A stretch of 64,000 bases of DNA from Lederbergia galactosidilytica (GCF_017873565.1 NZ_JAGGKH010000002.1:124001-188000); one strand, 5' to 3'. Counted from the first letter of the stretch, positions 27,744-37,890 are shown. The notes: generated by a model not told the origin, from the letters alone. A program made the numbers and translations.

Positions 27744-29862
27744 ATTCATCCGTTTTCTGAGCTTCTTTTTGGTCTTTTAAAACGACTTTTCTAGATGCAT
27801 TTACCCGTCCATGATTATCAATTTCAATTACTTTTACAAGAATCTCATCTCCAAGGGAAACTACATCCTCCACCTTATTAACTCTTTGTTCGTCCAGTTG
27901 TGAAATATGAACAAGTGCATCTTTACCTGGGAATAATTCAACAAAGGCACCGAATTTTTCAATACGCTTTACTTTTCCTAAATACATTTGTCCTACTTCC
28001 ACTTCACGGACCAGGTCTTCAATAATTTTCTTAGCTTGGGCATTCATGGCTTGATCAGCTGATGAGATAAACACTCTACCATCTTGCTCAATATCAATCT
28101 TCACACCCGTTTCTTCAATAATTTTATTAATTTGTTTACCACTTGGCCCAATAACATCTCTAATTTTATCAGGGTTAATATGCATTGTTAAAATCTTAGG
28201 GGCATATTCTGATAATTGTTCATTTGGTGATGAAATTGTAGATAACATGGAATTAAGAATGTGCATCCGGCCATCTTTTGCCTGTTGTAATGCTTCTTCA
28301 AGAATTTCTCGAGAAAGTCCATCAATTTTGATATCCATTTGAAGAGCTGTAACACCTTTCTCTGTACCAGCAACTTTAAAGTCCATATCTCCAAGATGGT
28401 CTTCCATTCCCTGTATATCGGTTAAAATCGTGTAATGCTCGCCTGATTTTACAAGTCCCATTGCAATCCCTGCAACAGGCGCTTTAATTGGAACACCTGC
28501 GGCCATCATCGCTAATGTACTTGCACAAATACTAGCCTGTGATGTAGAACCGTTTGATTCTAGCACTTCAGAAACAAGTCGTATCGTGTACGGAAAATCT
28601 GTTTCATTCGGAATGACTGGTTCTAAAGCTCGCTCCCCTAAAGCTCCATGACCAATTTCTCGTCGGCCAGGACCGCGGACAGGGCCTGTTTCGCCTACAC
28701 TGAAATGTGGAAAATTATAATGATGCATAAAGCGTTTCGATTCTTCAATCCCTAATCCATCTAAAATCTGTACATCGCCTAAAGCTCCTAATGTACAAAT
28801 GCTTAGAGCTTGTGTTTGTCCACGGGTAAATAAGCCGGAACCATGGGTTCTAGGTAATAAATTGATCTCTGAAGACAATGGGCGAATTTCATGAGGATTG
28901 CGCCCATCTGGACGAATTTTCTCCACTGTAATCAGTCTACGGACTTCTTCTTTCACAAGATCATCTAAAACCCGCTTCACCTGTTTAATCGTCTCTTCAT
29001 CAATATTTTCTTTTTCTTCATAAGCAGAAACAACTTGATTTTTTACGTTTTGAATGGCTTCTTCACGTGCATGTTTTTCTTCCACTTGAATCGCTTCAAC
29101 AAGAGATTGTTCACACATTTTGCGAACTTCTGCCTCTATTTCAGAATCTACTTCATATAAAGAAATTTCTCTTTTTGCTTTTCCAACTTTACTTACAATT
29201 TCTTCTTGAAACTGAATTAATTTTTTAATTTCTTCATGACCAAACATGATCGCTTCAAGCATTGTTTCTTCAGGTACTTCCAGAGCACCCGCTTCCACCA
29301 TATTAATAGCATCCATCGTACCAGCTACACTTAAATTGATATCGCTTTTTTCCATTTGCTCTACTGTTGGATTCACAATAAACTGTCCGTCAATTCGACC
29401 AACTACTACCCCTGCGATCGGTCCTTCAAACGGAATATCAGAAATACAAAGAGCAAGTGATGAGCCAAACATAGCTGCCATTTCTGATGAACAGTCTTGG
29501 TCCACACTCATAACAATATTCACGATTTGCACTTCATTCCGGAATCCATCTGCAAATAAAGGACGAATCGGCCGATCGATTAATCTACTTGCAAGAATTG
29601 CTTTTTCACTTGGTCTTCCTTCTCGCTTAATAAATCCACCAGGAATTTTCCCAACTGCATATAATCTTTCTTCATAATTAACAGTTAACGGAAAAAAATC
29701 AACAGCTTTCGCTTCCTTAGAAGCAGTTGCAGTACTTAAAACCGCTGTATCACCGTAACGAATTAAAGCGGCACCACTAGCCTGCTTAGCTAATTGGCCA
29801 ATTTCAACAGTTAAAGTTCGGCCAGCCCAGTCCATACTAAAAATTTCTTTCTTCTGTTCCAT
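27742..29862 (-). CDS. pnpA: polynucleotide phosphorylase
   Basis: PNPase, a trimeric phosphorolytic 3'-5' exoribonuclease central to mRNA turnover; 706 residues. Two RNase PH cores (about 10-230 and 310-550) are separated by a helical linker. The second core carries TRGQTQALS and [20 protein letters not shown] domain follows (about 553-610, [11 protein letters not shown]), then an S1 domain (about 620-690). Its leader contains a possible long-range helix and a G+C-rich repeat. pnpA follows rpsO as in most Firmicutes. Confidence 0.97.
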   Translation of the reverse strand: MEQKKEIFSMDWAGRTLTVEIGQLAKQASGAALIRYGDTAVLSTATASKEAKAVDFFPLTVNYEERLYAVGKIPGGFIKREGRPSEKAILASRLIDRPIRPLFADGFRNEVQIVNIVMSVDQDCSSEMAAMFGSSLALCISDIPFEGPIAGVVVGRIDGQFIVNPTVEQMEKSDINLSVAGTMDAINMVEAGALEVPEETMLEAIMFGHEEIKKLIQFQEEIVSKVGKAKREISLYEVDSEIEAEVRKMCEQSLVEAIQVEEKHAREEAIQNVKNQVVSAYEEKENIDEETIKQVKRVLDDLVKEEVRRLITVEKIRPDGRNPHEIRPLSSEINLLPRTHGSGLFTRGQTQALSICTLGALGDVQILDGLGIEESKRFMHHYNFPHFSVGETGPVRGPGRREIGHGALGERALEPVIPNETDFPYTIRLVSEVLESNGSTSQASICASTLAMMAAGVPIKAPVAGIAMGLVKSGEHYTILTDIQGMEDHLGDMDFKVAGTEKGVTALQMDIKIDGLSREILEEALQQAKDGRMHILNSMLSTISSPNEQLSEYAPKILTMHINPDKIRDVIGPSGKQINKIIEETGVKIDIEQDGRVFISSADQAMNAQAKKIIEDLVREVEVGQMYLGKVKRIEKFGAFVELFPGKDALVHISQLDEQRVNKVEDVVSLGDEILVKVIEIDNHGRVNASRKVVLKDQKEAQKTDE

Positions 29863-29973
29863 GCAATATTTTCCTCTCTTTCAAATTGCGATTTCATCGC
29901 CTAGTATTATTTTGATCAAATGTAGAAAATAAGTGAATGTAACTTGTTGGAATCTGGATAGCTTGCTGAACCA

Positions 29974-29997
29974 CTGAACATTAGACATAAATATGAA
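29974..29997. repeat. left arm of a distant 24-base inverted repeat
   Basis: It matches the reverse complement of 30358-30381 at 22 of 24 positions. Both differences become G-U pairs in minus-strand RNA. Confidence 0.75.
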
Positions 29998-30088
29998 AAA
30001 TCGAATGCCAATTCCCCAAGAATTTTTATGTATATACCTGTGTGAATCAATTTCATAATAGAGATTTTAGCATTCAAATCCGAACAAC

Positions 30089-30216
30089 GTTGATTTACGC
30101 TTCAGGTGGACGCTTTCCGGGGGGCGTGCGGTGAGCTTCCTCGTCACTATGCTCCTGTGGGATCTCACCTGTCACGCTAATCCCCCCAGGAGACGGCACC
30201 TTCCGCTCCAATCAAC
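30089..30216. repeat. G+C-rich palindromic intergenic repeat (about 128 bases)
   Basis: The ends GTTGATT and AATCAAC are inverted. The interior is G+C-rich with matched blocks, for example CTCCTGTGGGATCTCACC and CCCCCCAGGAG against GGGGGGCG. From memory, elements with GGAGCGGAAGGTG-type ends and a CTCCTGTGGGATCTC-like core are common in Bacillaceae intergenic DNA. Base composition differs sharply from the A+T-rich surroundings. There is no coding potential. Confidence 0.7.
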
Positions 30217-30357
30217 TAAGTTAAGGATATACATTGACTAACAATTCAATCCCCGTTAACAATAACGTTCGTGTATTGATCATCAATAAACAATGATGAG
30301 ATTGACTCATGTATGTAAAAATTCTAATTTTTAAACATATCCTTATCCGGATTGTCC

Positions 30358-30381
30358 TTCATATTCATGTCCAATGTTCAG
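30358..30381. repeat. right arm of a distant 24-base inverted repeat
   Basis: This is the partner of 29974-29997. On the minus strand it is read first and contains the TTGGACATG and GAAGG motifs. Confidence 0.75.
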
Positions 30382-30456
30382 TTCTGCCATGCTTTGCATG
30401 ACAGTCCTTCAATATTGCCTCAGTCAGCATATCGCAGAGTTCACATAACTAGCTAA

Positions 30457-30487
30457 CAAAAAAGCGGGAAAACTCCCGCTTTTTTGT
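30457..30487 (-). terminator. intrinsic terminator after rpsO
   Basis: On the minus strand AAAGCGGGA, a short loop and TCCCGCTTT are followed by a T run, within 10 bases of the rpsO stop. Confidence 0.9.
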
Positions 30488-30494
30488 TTCATTA

Positions 30495-30764
30495 TTATCT
30501 ACGTAATCCAAGTCTAGTAATAAGTTCACGATAGCGCTGCACATCTTTATTACGAAGATAAGTTAAAAGATTGCGGCGTCGGCCAACCATTTTCATCAAT
30601 CCGCGTCTTGAGTGATGATCCTTTTTGTGTACGCGAAGATGATCGTTCAATTTGTTAATTTCTTCTGTCAAAACAGCAATTTGAACTTCTGGAGAACCAG
30701 TATCAGTATCATGAATTTTAAAGTCATTGATGATTTCATTTTTACGTTCTTGAGAAATCGCCAT
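30495..30764 (-). CDS. rpsO: 30S ribosomal protein S15
   Basis: S15, 89 residues, binds the central domain of 16S rRNA early in 30S assembly. The start is the ATG opening [11 protein letters not shown], after AGGAGGTG; a GTG three codons upstream overlaps the ribosome-binding site. The conserved DTGSPEVQ and [11 protein letters not shown] segments are present. It is monocistronic, with its own promoter, terminator and a short structured leader. Confidence 0.98.
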   Translation of the reverse strand: MAISQERKNEIINDFKIHDTDTGSPEVQIAVLTEEINKLNDHLRVHKKDHHSRRGLMKMVGRRRNLLTYLRNKDVQRYRELITRLGLRR

Positions 30765-30850
30765 CGTTTTCACCTCCTAATTTTTGCAAATCCCCCATTA
30801 CCGAGCAATCGTTGGTGAGTCGAATTGCCAAGCAAAGGTTCTTAGTACTG
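30765..30850 (-). promoter_or_regulatory. candidate S15 autoregulatory leader
   Basis: The minus-strand leader can form GCAAT...ATTGC inside an outer TTGC...GCAA pair just before the ribosome-binding site, suggesting a multi-stem junction. Firmicute rpsO leaders are known to bind S15 for feedback control. The structure here is an inspection-level proposal. Confidence 0.4.
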
Positions 30851-30854
30851 TATT

Positions 30855-30883
30855 AGAATACATCTTTATAACCAAAAAATCAA
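30855..30883 (-). promoter_or_regulatory. sigma-A-like promoter of rpsO
   Basis: On the minus strand TTGATT (30878-30883) and TATTCT (30855-30860) are separated by 17 bases, directly after ribF. Confidence 0.5.
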
Positions 30884-30889
30884 GTTTCT

Positions 30890-31837
30890 TTATTCCATGG
30901 AAGAAAAATATTCTTTTGCTTCCTCTGTATCTTTTTTAATCTCAGAAATTAACTGGTCAATTCCATCAAACTTTTTTTCATCCCTAATTTTTTTATGCCA
31001 TTCAACTGTTACAAATTCCCCGTAAATGTCTTGATTAAAATTAAGCAAATAAACTTCTATTGATAATTGTTTTTCTTCTGGGTCATGAAATGTCGGATTA
31101 TACCCCACACTGCACACACCTTGGTTCCATTTCCCATTAACTAATACTTTTACAATATATATACCTGTGTGCGGCAACAAATAGGTTAGATCAGTGCTAA
31201 TATTCGCAGTAGGAAAACCAAGTTCTCTTCCTCGCTTTTTTCCGTGAATAACAGTACCTTTTGTTATAAAGCAACGACCCAATAATTGATTAGCATTCTC
31301 TATATCTCCATCTTTAATAAACTGACGAATAGAGGTTGAGCTAATCTTCTCTTGGTCGTTTTCTAATTTTGGCACGACAGTGACATCAAAATAACCTTCT
31401 GAATGAATCGGTAAAGTGTCCATATTGCCTTTTCCAAATTTTCCATATGTAAAATCAAACCCAGCAACAGCATGTTTTACATTTAAATGAACCAAATAAT
31501 TTTCAACAAATTCCTCTGGTAATAATTGAGAAAATTCTTTCGTAAAATGAACGATAAATAGATAGTCTACATTTAAATTTTCCATTAATTGAATCTTATC
31601 TTGTAATGGTGTGATGTATTGAACCTCTTGTTGTGCTTTCCCAAGCACAACAGATGGGTGTGGATCAAAGGTCATAACTGCAGATTTTTGATTATTATGA
31701 GAAGCAATTTCTTTTGCTTGATTGATTACTTTTTGATGTCCTAAATGGACCCCATCAAAAAAACCTAGAGCCATAACCAATGGTGGAAAATCACTATTAG
31801 AATAAGAATGCGAATAATCAAGCTGGATTACTTTCAA
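30890..31837 (-). CDS. ribF: bifunctional riboflavin kinase / FAD synthetase
   Basis: A 315-residue enzyme (called RibC in B. subtilis) converting riboflavin to FMN and then FAD. The N-terminal adenylyltransferase domain has GFFDGVHLGHQ and an SSTSIR segment. The C-terminal flavokinase domain has RELGFPTANI and GVCSVGYNPTF. It lies 20 bases after truB. FMN made here feeds the FMN riboswitch control of riboflavin genes elsewhere. Confidence 0.96.
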   Translation of the reverse strand: MKVIQLDYSHSYSNSDFPPLVMALGFFDGVHLGHQKVINQAKEIASHNNQKSAVMTFDPHPSVVLGKAQQEVQYITPLQDKIQLMENLNVDYLFIVHFTKEFSQLLPEEFVENYLVHLNVKHAVAGFDFTYGKFGKGNMDTLPIHSEGYFDVTVVPKLENDQEKISSTSIRQFIKDGDIENANQLLGRCFITKGTVIHGKKRGRELGFPTANISTDLTYLLPHTGIYIVKVLVNGKWNQGVCSVGYNPTFHDPEEKQLSIEVYLLNFNQDIYGEFVTVEWHKKIRDEKKFDGIDQLISEIKKDTEEAKEYFSSME

Positions 31838-31857
31838 GATTTTTCCTTCTTTCTATG

Positions 31858-32772
31858 TCAAAGTTTTACGTTACGAATGACCTTAACAGGTTTGATAAAA
31901 TTCGGTTTATTAGGATGTATATCATAAACAGCATAGGCTAAATCATGATAAGCCATTACGACTGGACCTTGAGACCAATTTTCCGGTATTGGCAGTACAG
32001 CGCCATTGATCACTTGCTCCAGTAATGATTCATCCATTTCAATTATTGGTAAATTAAATAATCCTTCTTCTAAAGGTAAAAGAAAATCGGCAATAGAACG
32101 ATTCTCCTTGGTCCTTTGTTCAAGCTCTTCCAAGGTTACACATTGATTGCGTGTGAAGGCAGCAGAAGCTGTTCTCGTTAAAGAAGACATATGCGCAGGG
32201 TATCCTAGTTTCTCCCCAATCATAACAGCAAGTGTACGAATGTAAGTTCCTTTGCTACAATGAACTCGAAAGGAAAAGCTTACCTCATCTTCCTTCCATT
32301 CTATTTTATCATCCAGCAAATATAATTCATAAATATGTACCTGCCTTTTCGGCCTTTCAACATGTATCCCTGCCCTAGCATACTCATATAATTTTTTGCC
32401 ATTCACTTTAACTGCTGAATACATTGGGGGAATTTGTTCAATTGTACCTGTTAATTCTTGTAAAACATGCTGAATTTTCGTTTTTGAAATAGGGCTTTCC
32501 ACTTTTTTTATCTCTACAGTTTCTCCTTCAGCATCTTCTGTTGTGGTTGATCTACCAATCGTTACTTTCCCTTCATACACTTTACCAGCATTTGTTATAT
32601 ATTCAGCAATTTTAGTTCCTTTCCCTAAACAAATAGGTAGGACACCATCTACCTCAGGGTCTAATGTTCCTGTATGACCAACTTTCTTCATTCTTAATAA
32701 TTTCCTTATTTTAAAAACACAATCATGAGAAGTCAACCCTTTAGGTTTCCATAATGGGATAATTCCGTCCAA
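31858..32772 (-). CDS. truB: tRNA pseudouridine-55 synthase TruB
   Basis: TruB makes pseudouridine 55 in the T loop of tRNAs; 304 residues. The catalytic aspartate is D38 in GTLDPEVDG, and the KPKGLTSHD motif is near the start. I chose the TTG at 32772 because AAGGGAG lies eight bases upstream; the longer in-frame extension to 32799 would swallow that site. A hairpin with a T run (32800-32884) lies immediately before it, so expression may depend on read-through from rbfA or an internal promoter. Confidence 0.94.
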   Translation of the reverse strand: MDGIIPLWKPKGLTSHDCVFKIRKLLRMKKVGHTGTLDPEVDGVLPICLGKGTKIAEYITNAGKVYEGKVTIGRSTTTEDAEGETVEIKKVESPISKTKIQHVLQELTGTIEQIPPMYSAVKVNGKKLYEYARAGIHVERPKRQVHIYELYLLDDKIEWKEDEVSFSFRVHCSKGTYIRTLAVMIGEKLGYPAHMSSLTRTASAAFTRNQCVTLEELEQRTKENRSIADFLLPLEEGLFNLPIIEMDESLLEQVINGAVLPIPENWSQGPVVMAYHDLAYAVYDIHPNKPNFIKPVKVIRNVKL

Positions 32773-32799
32773 TTTATTCACTCCCTTTTTTCCACACAA

Positions 32800-32884
32800 A
32801 AATAGACTGCCTCCAAAATGAATTTAGACTGTTCTATTGCAATAGCAATTTCTAGAAGAGCCCTACATTTCATGAGACAGCCAT
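32800..32884 (-). terminator. long terminator-like hairpin between rbfA and truB
   Basis: On the minus strand GGCTGTCTC is inverted (imperfectly) as GAGGCAGTC, followed by TATTTTTG. The loop holds a perfect 12-base palindrome, CTATTGCAATAG (32834-32845). Its ends resemble those of the dapA terminator. Confidence 0.5.
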
Positions 32885-32896
32885 TAGCAAAAGCTG

Positions 32897-33238
32897 TTAT
32901 TCATCTTTCAATTCTTTAAGTATGGATTCAATTCTGTTTCCATAGCTAATAGATTCATCAAATTCAAAGTCGATTTCCGGAGTTTTACGAAGGCGGATTC
33001 TCTTTCCTATTTCCGACCTTATAAACCCCTTAGCTTTTGATAGGCCTTTAAGGGTATCTTCCATTTGATTTTCATTTCCTAAAACGGAAATGAAAATTGT
33101 AGCTTGTTGTAGATCACCCGTTACCTGTACATCGGTTACGGTTACGAATCCCACCCGAGGGTCTTTAAGTTTTCTACCAATGATATCGCCGAGTTCTTTT
33201 TTCATTTGCTCTCCAACTCGATTGGCACGAACGTTCAT
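32897..33238 (-). CDS. rbfA: ribosome-binding factor A
   Basis: RbfA, 113 residues, a KH-like late 30S maturation factor. It begins [16 protein letters not shown] and has the [12 protein letters not shown] segment. The ATG at 33238 is six bases after GAGGTG; a GTG three codons earlier overlaps that site. It is separated from ylxP by an unusually long gap of about 330 bases. Confidence 0.96.
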   Translation of the reverse strand: MNVRANRVGEQMKKELGDIIGRKLKDPRVGFVTVTDVQVTGDLQQATIFISVLGNENQMEDTLKGLSKAKGFIRSEIGKRIRLRKTPEIDFEFDESISYGNRIESILKELKDE

Positions 33239-33567
33239 TTTTAACACCTCGCCTTATACTAACATGTCCAAAATAAGAAAAGCGCAAGGCGCCCACCAAA
33301 AAGATAAACGGCTATGGCACACCGTTCCTGGCTCGCGACAAGCAATAATTCACTGACGTTTTAATTGGCACAGCTCTAATAGTAAATACAGCGACTAATA
33401 AAGATGCCGTCCTGGCGTCACGTCAATGGATCCGCTTCTGTAGCCTCTCACCGCTGGCGCCCAGAACAGTTATACTTTAAAAATAACAATGTCGGCTAGC
33501 TAGCCTTTTCTAAAGAAAGGAAAAGCTAACCAACTAGTTATTTGGCACTTTTACTACTTTTAGCAAG
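33239..33567. other. ylxP-rbfA intergenic region, probably decayed repeat
   Basis: No gene. The sequence between about 33279 and 33480 is G+C-richer than its surroundings and starts AAAAGCGCAAGGCGC, resembling from memory the edge of a common Bacillus intergenic repeat. A hairpin TAGCCTTTTCT/AGGAAAAGCTA follows at about 33502-33530. In relatives these two genes are usually close together. Confidence 0.45.
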
Positions 33568-33846
33568 TTAGAGCCATTCATATTTTGTATCAATTCTTTC
33601 CCACTCAGGAAAAGAGTCTAGAAATTTTATTGCACGTTCTATTTCACGCTCAGCAATTTGTCTTGATGAAGATACAGTAACTAGAGAGATGCTTGATAAT
33701 TGCCAAACATCCTGTTGTCCAGTTTCTGCTACAGATATATTAAATTTCTGTCGTAACCTTGTTAGAGTTCGTTGCAAAACAGCTCTCTTTTCTTTTAAGG
33801 AGTGTGCATCATGAATTCTAAATTCCAGTTCGACAAAACCGATCAA
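33568..33846 (-). CDS. ylxP: YlxP-like protein (DUF503)
   Basis: A 92-residue protein of the DUF503/YlxP family, a ferredoxin-like fold always found in the nusA-infB region; a role in ribosome maturation has been suggested. It begins MIGFVELEF and contains [11 protein letters not shown]. The start is TTG and overlaps the infB stop by four bases, so translation is coupled. Confidence 0.9.
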   Translation of the reverse strand: MIGFVELEFRIHDAHSLKEKRAVLQRTLTRLRQKFNISVAETGQQDVWQLSSISLVTVSSSRQIAEREIERAIKFLDSFPEWERIDTKYEWL

Positions 33847-36152
33847 GCTCGTTCAATTTCCTTCATAACGAATGCTTCAATAACATCTTCTTCTTTAAGA
33901 TCATTGAAGTTTTTAATTGTAATTCCACATTCATATCCTTGATTAACTTCTTTCACATCATCTTTGAAGCGTTTCAAATCATCAATTTCTCCTTCATAGA
34001 TGACAATGCCATTCCTAATGATGCGCACACCACTATCACGAGTGATTTTTCCATCTGTCACATAAGAACCTGCAATTGTACCAATTTTAGATACTTTGAA
34101 AGTTTGGCGGACCTCTGCTTGCCCGATGACTTCTTCCTTAAATTCAGGGTCCAACATCCCTTTCATTGCTGATTCAATTTCTTCAATGGCTTTATATATC
34201 ACTCTGTGCAAACGTACATCTACTTTCTCAGAATCAGCAGCACGTTTAGCATTTACATCTGGACGGACATTAAAGCCGATTACAATAGCATTTGACGCGG
34301 CGGCAAGGGTAATATCTGATTCATTAATAGCCCCAACAGCTGTATGAATAATTTTAACGTTGACACCTTCGACATCTATTTGTCTAAGGGCAGCAGCTAA
34401 AGCTTCAACAGTCCCTTGAACATCTGCCTTCACAATGACGTTCAAATCCTTCATTTCACCTTGCTTCATTTGCTCAAATAGTGTATCTAGACTTACCCGA
34501 GAACTTTCGCCCCTAGAAGCAAGTAGAGCTTGTTGAGCTCTAGTTTCCCCAATTTGGCGTGCTGTTTTTTCATCCGCAAATACAACGAAGCGGTCTCCAG
34601 CTTGTGGAACATCGTTTAGACCTGTAATTTCGACTGGCGTTGAAGGTGATGCTGTTTTCACTCTTCTACCTATATCATTTACCATGGCGCGGACTCGGCC
34701 AAAAGTATTGCCGGCAACTATAGGATCCCCAACATTTAAGGTTCCATTCTGAACTAGAAGTGTAGCTACAGATCCCCTACCTTTATCTAGTTGAGCTTCA
34801 ATTACTGTCCCCATTGCATTGCGTGTCGGATTAGCCTTTAATTCCTCAACTTCACTTACTAACAGAATCATTTCTAGTAAATTGTCTATTCCTTCACCCT
34901 TTAAGGCAGAAATTGGAACAAAGATCGTATCGCCACCCCAATCTTCTGGGACAAGGCCATGTTCTGTTAGTTCTTGCATAACCCGGTCTGGATTAGCCGT
35001 TGGCTTATCCATTTTGTTCACAGCCACAATGATTGGTACTTCTGCTGCTTTTGCATGGTTGATTGCCTCGACAGTTTGCGGCATAACCCCATCATCTGCT
35101 GCAACAACAAGAATCGTAATATCAGTAATTTTTGCTCCTCTTGCTCTCATTGTCGTGAACGCGGCATGCCCAGGTGTATCAAGGAAAGTAATCTTTTTAC
35201 CATTTTCCTCAATTTGGTAAGCACCGATATGCTGAGTAATCCCCCCAGCTTCTCCTGCTGTCACTTTTGTATGACGTAAAGAGTCTAACAAGGTTGTTTT
35301 CCCGTGGTCAACATGCCCCATGATGGTAACAACAGCTGGTCGCTCCTGCAATTCAGCATTTTCGTCCTCAGTAAAATAGACTTCTAGATCTGTTGTATCC
35401 ACTAGGATTTCTTCTTCCACTTCTACGCCATACTCACTACAAATTAATTCAATAGCATCCCGATCCAATTCTTGATTGATCGTAGCCATAACACCGAGTA
35501 AAAAGAGTTTCTTTATAATCTCAGATGGCTCTCTATGCAACTTTTTAGCTAATTCACCAACAGATAAAGACTCCGTGAAAACAATTTTTTCCGGTAACTC
35601 TTTTTGTTTCTTTGGAGCTGATTGAGGTGATGGCGTATTTGTTCTATTTCTATGGTTATTTCTGTTCTGGTTACCTTTTTTATTTTTGTTAAAACCTTTA
35701 TTCCCACCGTGTGAAGCTGTTTGAGATCCTTTATTATTCATATGTGGTTTACTTTGCTCCATTTTTTGTTTTTTATCTGTCTGTTGTTGAACAGAAGACT
35801 GCTTAACAGACTGGTTTGATCTATTTTGCTGATCATTTCCCTTTGTTTGTGATTTTTTCGCATCATTTTTCTGAAAAGGTGGTCTTTGTTGACCATGATG
35901 ATGGCGATTTTTCTGATTTGATTGTGATGGCTTATGTTGTTCATTCTTTCTTGGGAAACTCTTTTTCTCATTTGACTTATCCGTAGATTTTTCGTTTTTC
36001 TGATAAGTAGCATCAAGTCGACTAATTGTTTGAGAATCAATCATCGACATATGATTTCCTACTTCAATATTCATTTCTTTTAATTTATTAATAATTTCTT
36101 TACTTGTTTTGTTTTGCTTTTTTGCATATTCATAAACTCGTACCTTACTCAT
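33843..36152 (-). CDS. infB: translation initiation factor IF-2
   Basis: IF-2, a 769-residue GTPase that places fMet-tRNA on the 30S subunit. It has an N-terminal IF2N helix domain (about 1-50), a long Asn/Gln/Lys-rich low-complexity linker (about 53-185) and a second IF2N (about 190-240). The G domain follows, with G1 GHVDHGKT (279-286), DTPGHAAF and NKMDKP, then the beta-barrel and C2 domains. The linker makes it somewhat longer than the B. subtilis protein. Confidence 0.97.
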   Translation of the reverse strand: MSKVRVYEYAKKQNKTSKEIINKLKEMNIEVGNHMSMIDSQTISRLDATYQKNEKSTDKSNEKKSFPRKNEQHKPSQSNQKNRHHHGQQRPPFQKNDAKKSQTKGNDQQNRSNQSVKQSSVQQQTDKKQKMEQSKPHMNNKGSQTASHGGNKGFNKNKKGNQNRNNHRNRTNTPSPQSAPKKQKELPEKIVFTESLSVGELAKKLHREPSEIIKKLFLLGVMATINQELDRDAIELICSEYGVEVEEEILVDTTDLEVYFTEDENAELQERPAVVTIMGHVDHGKTTLLDSLRHTKVTAGEAGGITQHIGAYQIEENGKKITFLDTPGHAAFTTMRARGAKITDITILVVAADDGVMPQTVEAINHAKAAEVPIIVAVNKMDKPTANPDRVMQELTEHGLVPEDWGGDTIFVPISALKGEGIDNLLEMILLVSEVEELKANPTRNAMGTVIEAQLDKGRGSVATLLVQNGTLNVGDPIVAGNTFGRVRAMVNDIGRRVKTASPSTPVEITGLNDVPQAGDRFVVFADEKTARQIGETRAQQALLASRGESSRVSLDTLFEQMKQGEMKDLNVIVKADVQGTVEALAAALRQIDVEGVNVKIIHTAVGAINESDITLAAASNAIVIGFNVRPDVNAKRAADSEKVDVRLHRVIYKAIEEIESAMKGMLDPEFKEEVIGQAEVRQTFKVSKIGTIAGSYVTDGKITRDSGVRIIRNGIVIYEGEIDDLKRFKDDVKEVNQGYECGITIKNFNDLKEEDVIEAFVMKEIERA

Positions 36153-36167
36153 CGGTTCACCCCCGTT

Positions 36168-36476
36168 TTAATCATCGAGCATTGAAATAAGTTTCTTTGC
36201 GAAACCTTCTTCCAGGACAGCCACAACCACTCTTTCATCCTTTCCTATAGAGTGGCCGAGTTTTTCTCTGGATTCTACAAAGCGGAAAGGAACATGGTAA
36301 AAAGTACATTTATCCTGTATTTTTTTAGAAGTATTCATTGATGCATCTTTGGAAATTAAAATTAATTTTGCCTTTTGCGCCTTAATTTCCTTTAACACCA
36401 ATTCTTCCCCTGAAATTATTTTTCTAGCTCGATTTGCCAAACCAAGCAGGTTCATCCAAGGGTCCTGCTTTCTCAT
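36168..36476 (-). CDS. rplGA: L7Ae-family RNA-binding protein YlxQ
   Basis: A 102-residue L7Ae/L30e-fold protein encoded between ylxR and infB, a presumed kink-turn RNA binder. [16 protein letters not shown] and the late [21 protein letters not shown] segment are family hallmarks. Its ATG overlaps the ylxR stop by four bases. Confidence 0.92.
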   Translation of the reverse strand: MRKQDPWMNLLGLANRARKIISGEELVLKEIKAQKAKLILISKDASMNTSKKIQDKCTFYHVPFRFVESREKLGHSIGKDERVVVAVLEEGFAKKLISMLDD

Positions 36477-36748
36477 TTTGACTCATCTTTCTGAACTAAG
36501 GTAAGTAATTCATCATAAAGAGAATCCTCTACTTTAGCATTCAATTGATTAGCAAATACATTACTCTTTTTTGCGCTTAATATTGCTTCTTCACTTAAAG
36601 AAACATACGCTCCCCTTCCAGGTTTTTTACCTGTAGGATCAATCGAAACTTCCCCTTCTTTAGAGCGGACAATTCGCATCATTTCTTTTTTAGGTTTCAT
36701 TTCACCCGTTGCTAGGCATTTTCTCAATGGCACTTTTTTGCGAGCCAT
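36473..36748 (-). CDS. rnpM: YlxR/RnpM family protein
   Basis: A 91-residue YlxR (DUF448) protein; the B. subtilis homologue has been reported to bind the RNase P RNA and modulate RNase P. The [19 protein letters not shown] and [13 protein letters not shown] motifs are present. The ATG follows a G-rich GGGGGGAG site. It is coupled to ylxQ downstream and follows nusA by 14 bases. Confidence 0.92.
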   Translation of the reverse strand: MARKKVPLRKCLATGEMKPKKEMMRIVRSKEGEVSIDPTGKKPGRGAYVSLSEEAILSAKKSNVFANQLNAKVEDSLYDELLTLVQKDESK

Positions 36749-36762
36749 TTTTTCTCCCCCCC

Positions 36763-37890
36763 CTATTCGATCTCATCCTCGGTTAAATCGAATGTTACCT
36801 CTGAGGTATCTTCTTCTTCAAAAAACAGATCATTATTTAAAGGATATATTCCGGCTTCACGGGCATCTGTTTCACTTTTAATATCAATTTTCCAACCTGT
36901 AAGCTTTGCAGCAAGTCTTGCGTTTTGGCCCCTTTTACCAATTGCAAGAGAAAGCTGATAGTCTGGTACAATTACTGTTGTTGCCTTGTCTTCTTCGTCT
37001 ATTATAACTTCTAAAACTTTAGATGGACTTAGAGCATTAGCAACAAACACTTTCGGATCAGCTGACCATTCAACTATATCGATTTTTTCGCCTTTGAGTT
37101 CATCTACAATTGCCTGAACTCTGGATCCTTTGGGTCCAACACAAGAACCTACAGGATCTACTTCGGGATAATCAGTACTTACCGAAATTTTCGAACGGTC
37201 TCCGGCTTCACGCGCAACAGATCGCAATTCTACCGTTCCATCATAAATCTCTGGAACTTCGATTTCAAAAAGTCTTTTCAATAGACCTGGATGGGTTCGG
37301 GAAACATAGATTTGCGGACCTTTTGTTGTTTTCTCTACTTTAGTAATGTATACCTTAATGCGGTCATGCGGCTTATACACTTCATTCGGCATTTGTTCAC
37401 TTTGTGGTAAAATCGCCTCGATTTTACCAAGACTGACATAGATGAACTTGGAATCATAGCGTTGAACAATCCCTGTCATAATATCATCTTCACGGTCAAT
37501 AAATTCAGAATAAATAATCCCACGTTCTGCTTCACGAACTCGTTGAGTAACTACTTGTTTAGCTGTTTGAGCAGCAATACGACCAAAATCCTTCGGTGTT
37601 ACTTCCAACTCAACAATATCTTCAATTTCATATGCAGGGTTTATTTTCTTCGCTTCATCGATAGAAATTTCTAGTCTTGAATCAAAAACCTCTTCAACTA
37701 CATCTTTTCTTGCGAAAACCCGCATCGTTCCCGTTCCTAAATTTAGATCAACACGAACATTTTGCGCTTGATTGAAATTTCTTTTATATGCTGATACGAG
37801 CGCAGCTTCAATTGCTTCTATTAAGACTTCTCTGCTGATTCCCTTTTCCTTTTCTAAAATAATGAGAGCATCCAATAACTCTGAACTCAT
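36763..37890 (-). CDS. nusA: transcription termination/antitermination factor NusA
   Basis: NusA, 375 residues, binds RNA polymerase and RNA to control pausing and termination. Order: an N-terminal polymerase-binding domain (1-125), S1 (about 130-200), KH1 (about 205-275; DPVGSCVGPKGSRVQ) and KH2 (about 280-345; LAIGKRGQNARLA). The acidic C-terminal repeats of E. coli NusA are absent, as usual in Bacillus. It lies 15 bases after rimP. Confidence 0.97.
   Translation of the reverse strand: MSSELLDALIILEKEKGISREVLIEAIEAALVSAYKRNFNQAQNVRVDLNLGTGTMRVFARKDVVEEVFDSRLEISIDEAKKINPAYEIEDIVELEVTPKDFGRIAAQTAKQVVTQRVREAERGIIYSEFIDREDDIMTGIVQRYDSKFIYVSLGKIEAILPQSEQMPNEVYKPHDRIKVYITKVEKTTKGPQIYVSRTHPGLLKRLFEIEVPEIYDGTVELRSVAREAGDRSKISVSTDYPEVDPVGSCVGPKGSRVQAIVDELKGEKIDIVEWSADPKVFVANALSPSKVLEVIIDEEDKATTVIVPDYQLSLAIGKRGQNARLAAKLTGWKIDIKSETDAREAGIYPLNNDLFFEEEDTSEVTFDLTEDEIE

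Larger units (their letters stand above)
29863..30456 (-). promoter_or_regulatory. rpsO-pnpA intergenic region / candidate structured pnpA leader
   Basis: This roughly 600-base gap has no gene. Arms at 29974-29997 and 30358-30381 can pair as a 24-bp RNA helix with two G-U pairs. Between them lie A+T-rich sequence and a G+C-rich palindromic repeat (30089-30216). The upstream arm on the transcript is GGA-rich, and a CATGC-ttt-GCATG hairpin (30391-30403) precedes it. E. coli pnp is autoregulated through an RNase III-cut duplex in its leader, which is a suggestive parallel. I could not assign a promoter. Confidence 0.5.

Noticed and set aside
29246-29677. 143-codon plus-strand open frame opposite pnpA
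   Set aside because: Shadow of pnpA; no ribosome-binding site and Ser/Ile/Pro-rich composition typical of antisense frames.
34819-35279. Long plus-strand open frames opposite infB (133 and 101 codons)
   Set aside because: Shadow frames of the strongly conserved IF-2 G domain on the other strand.
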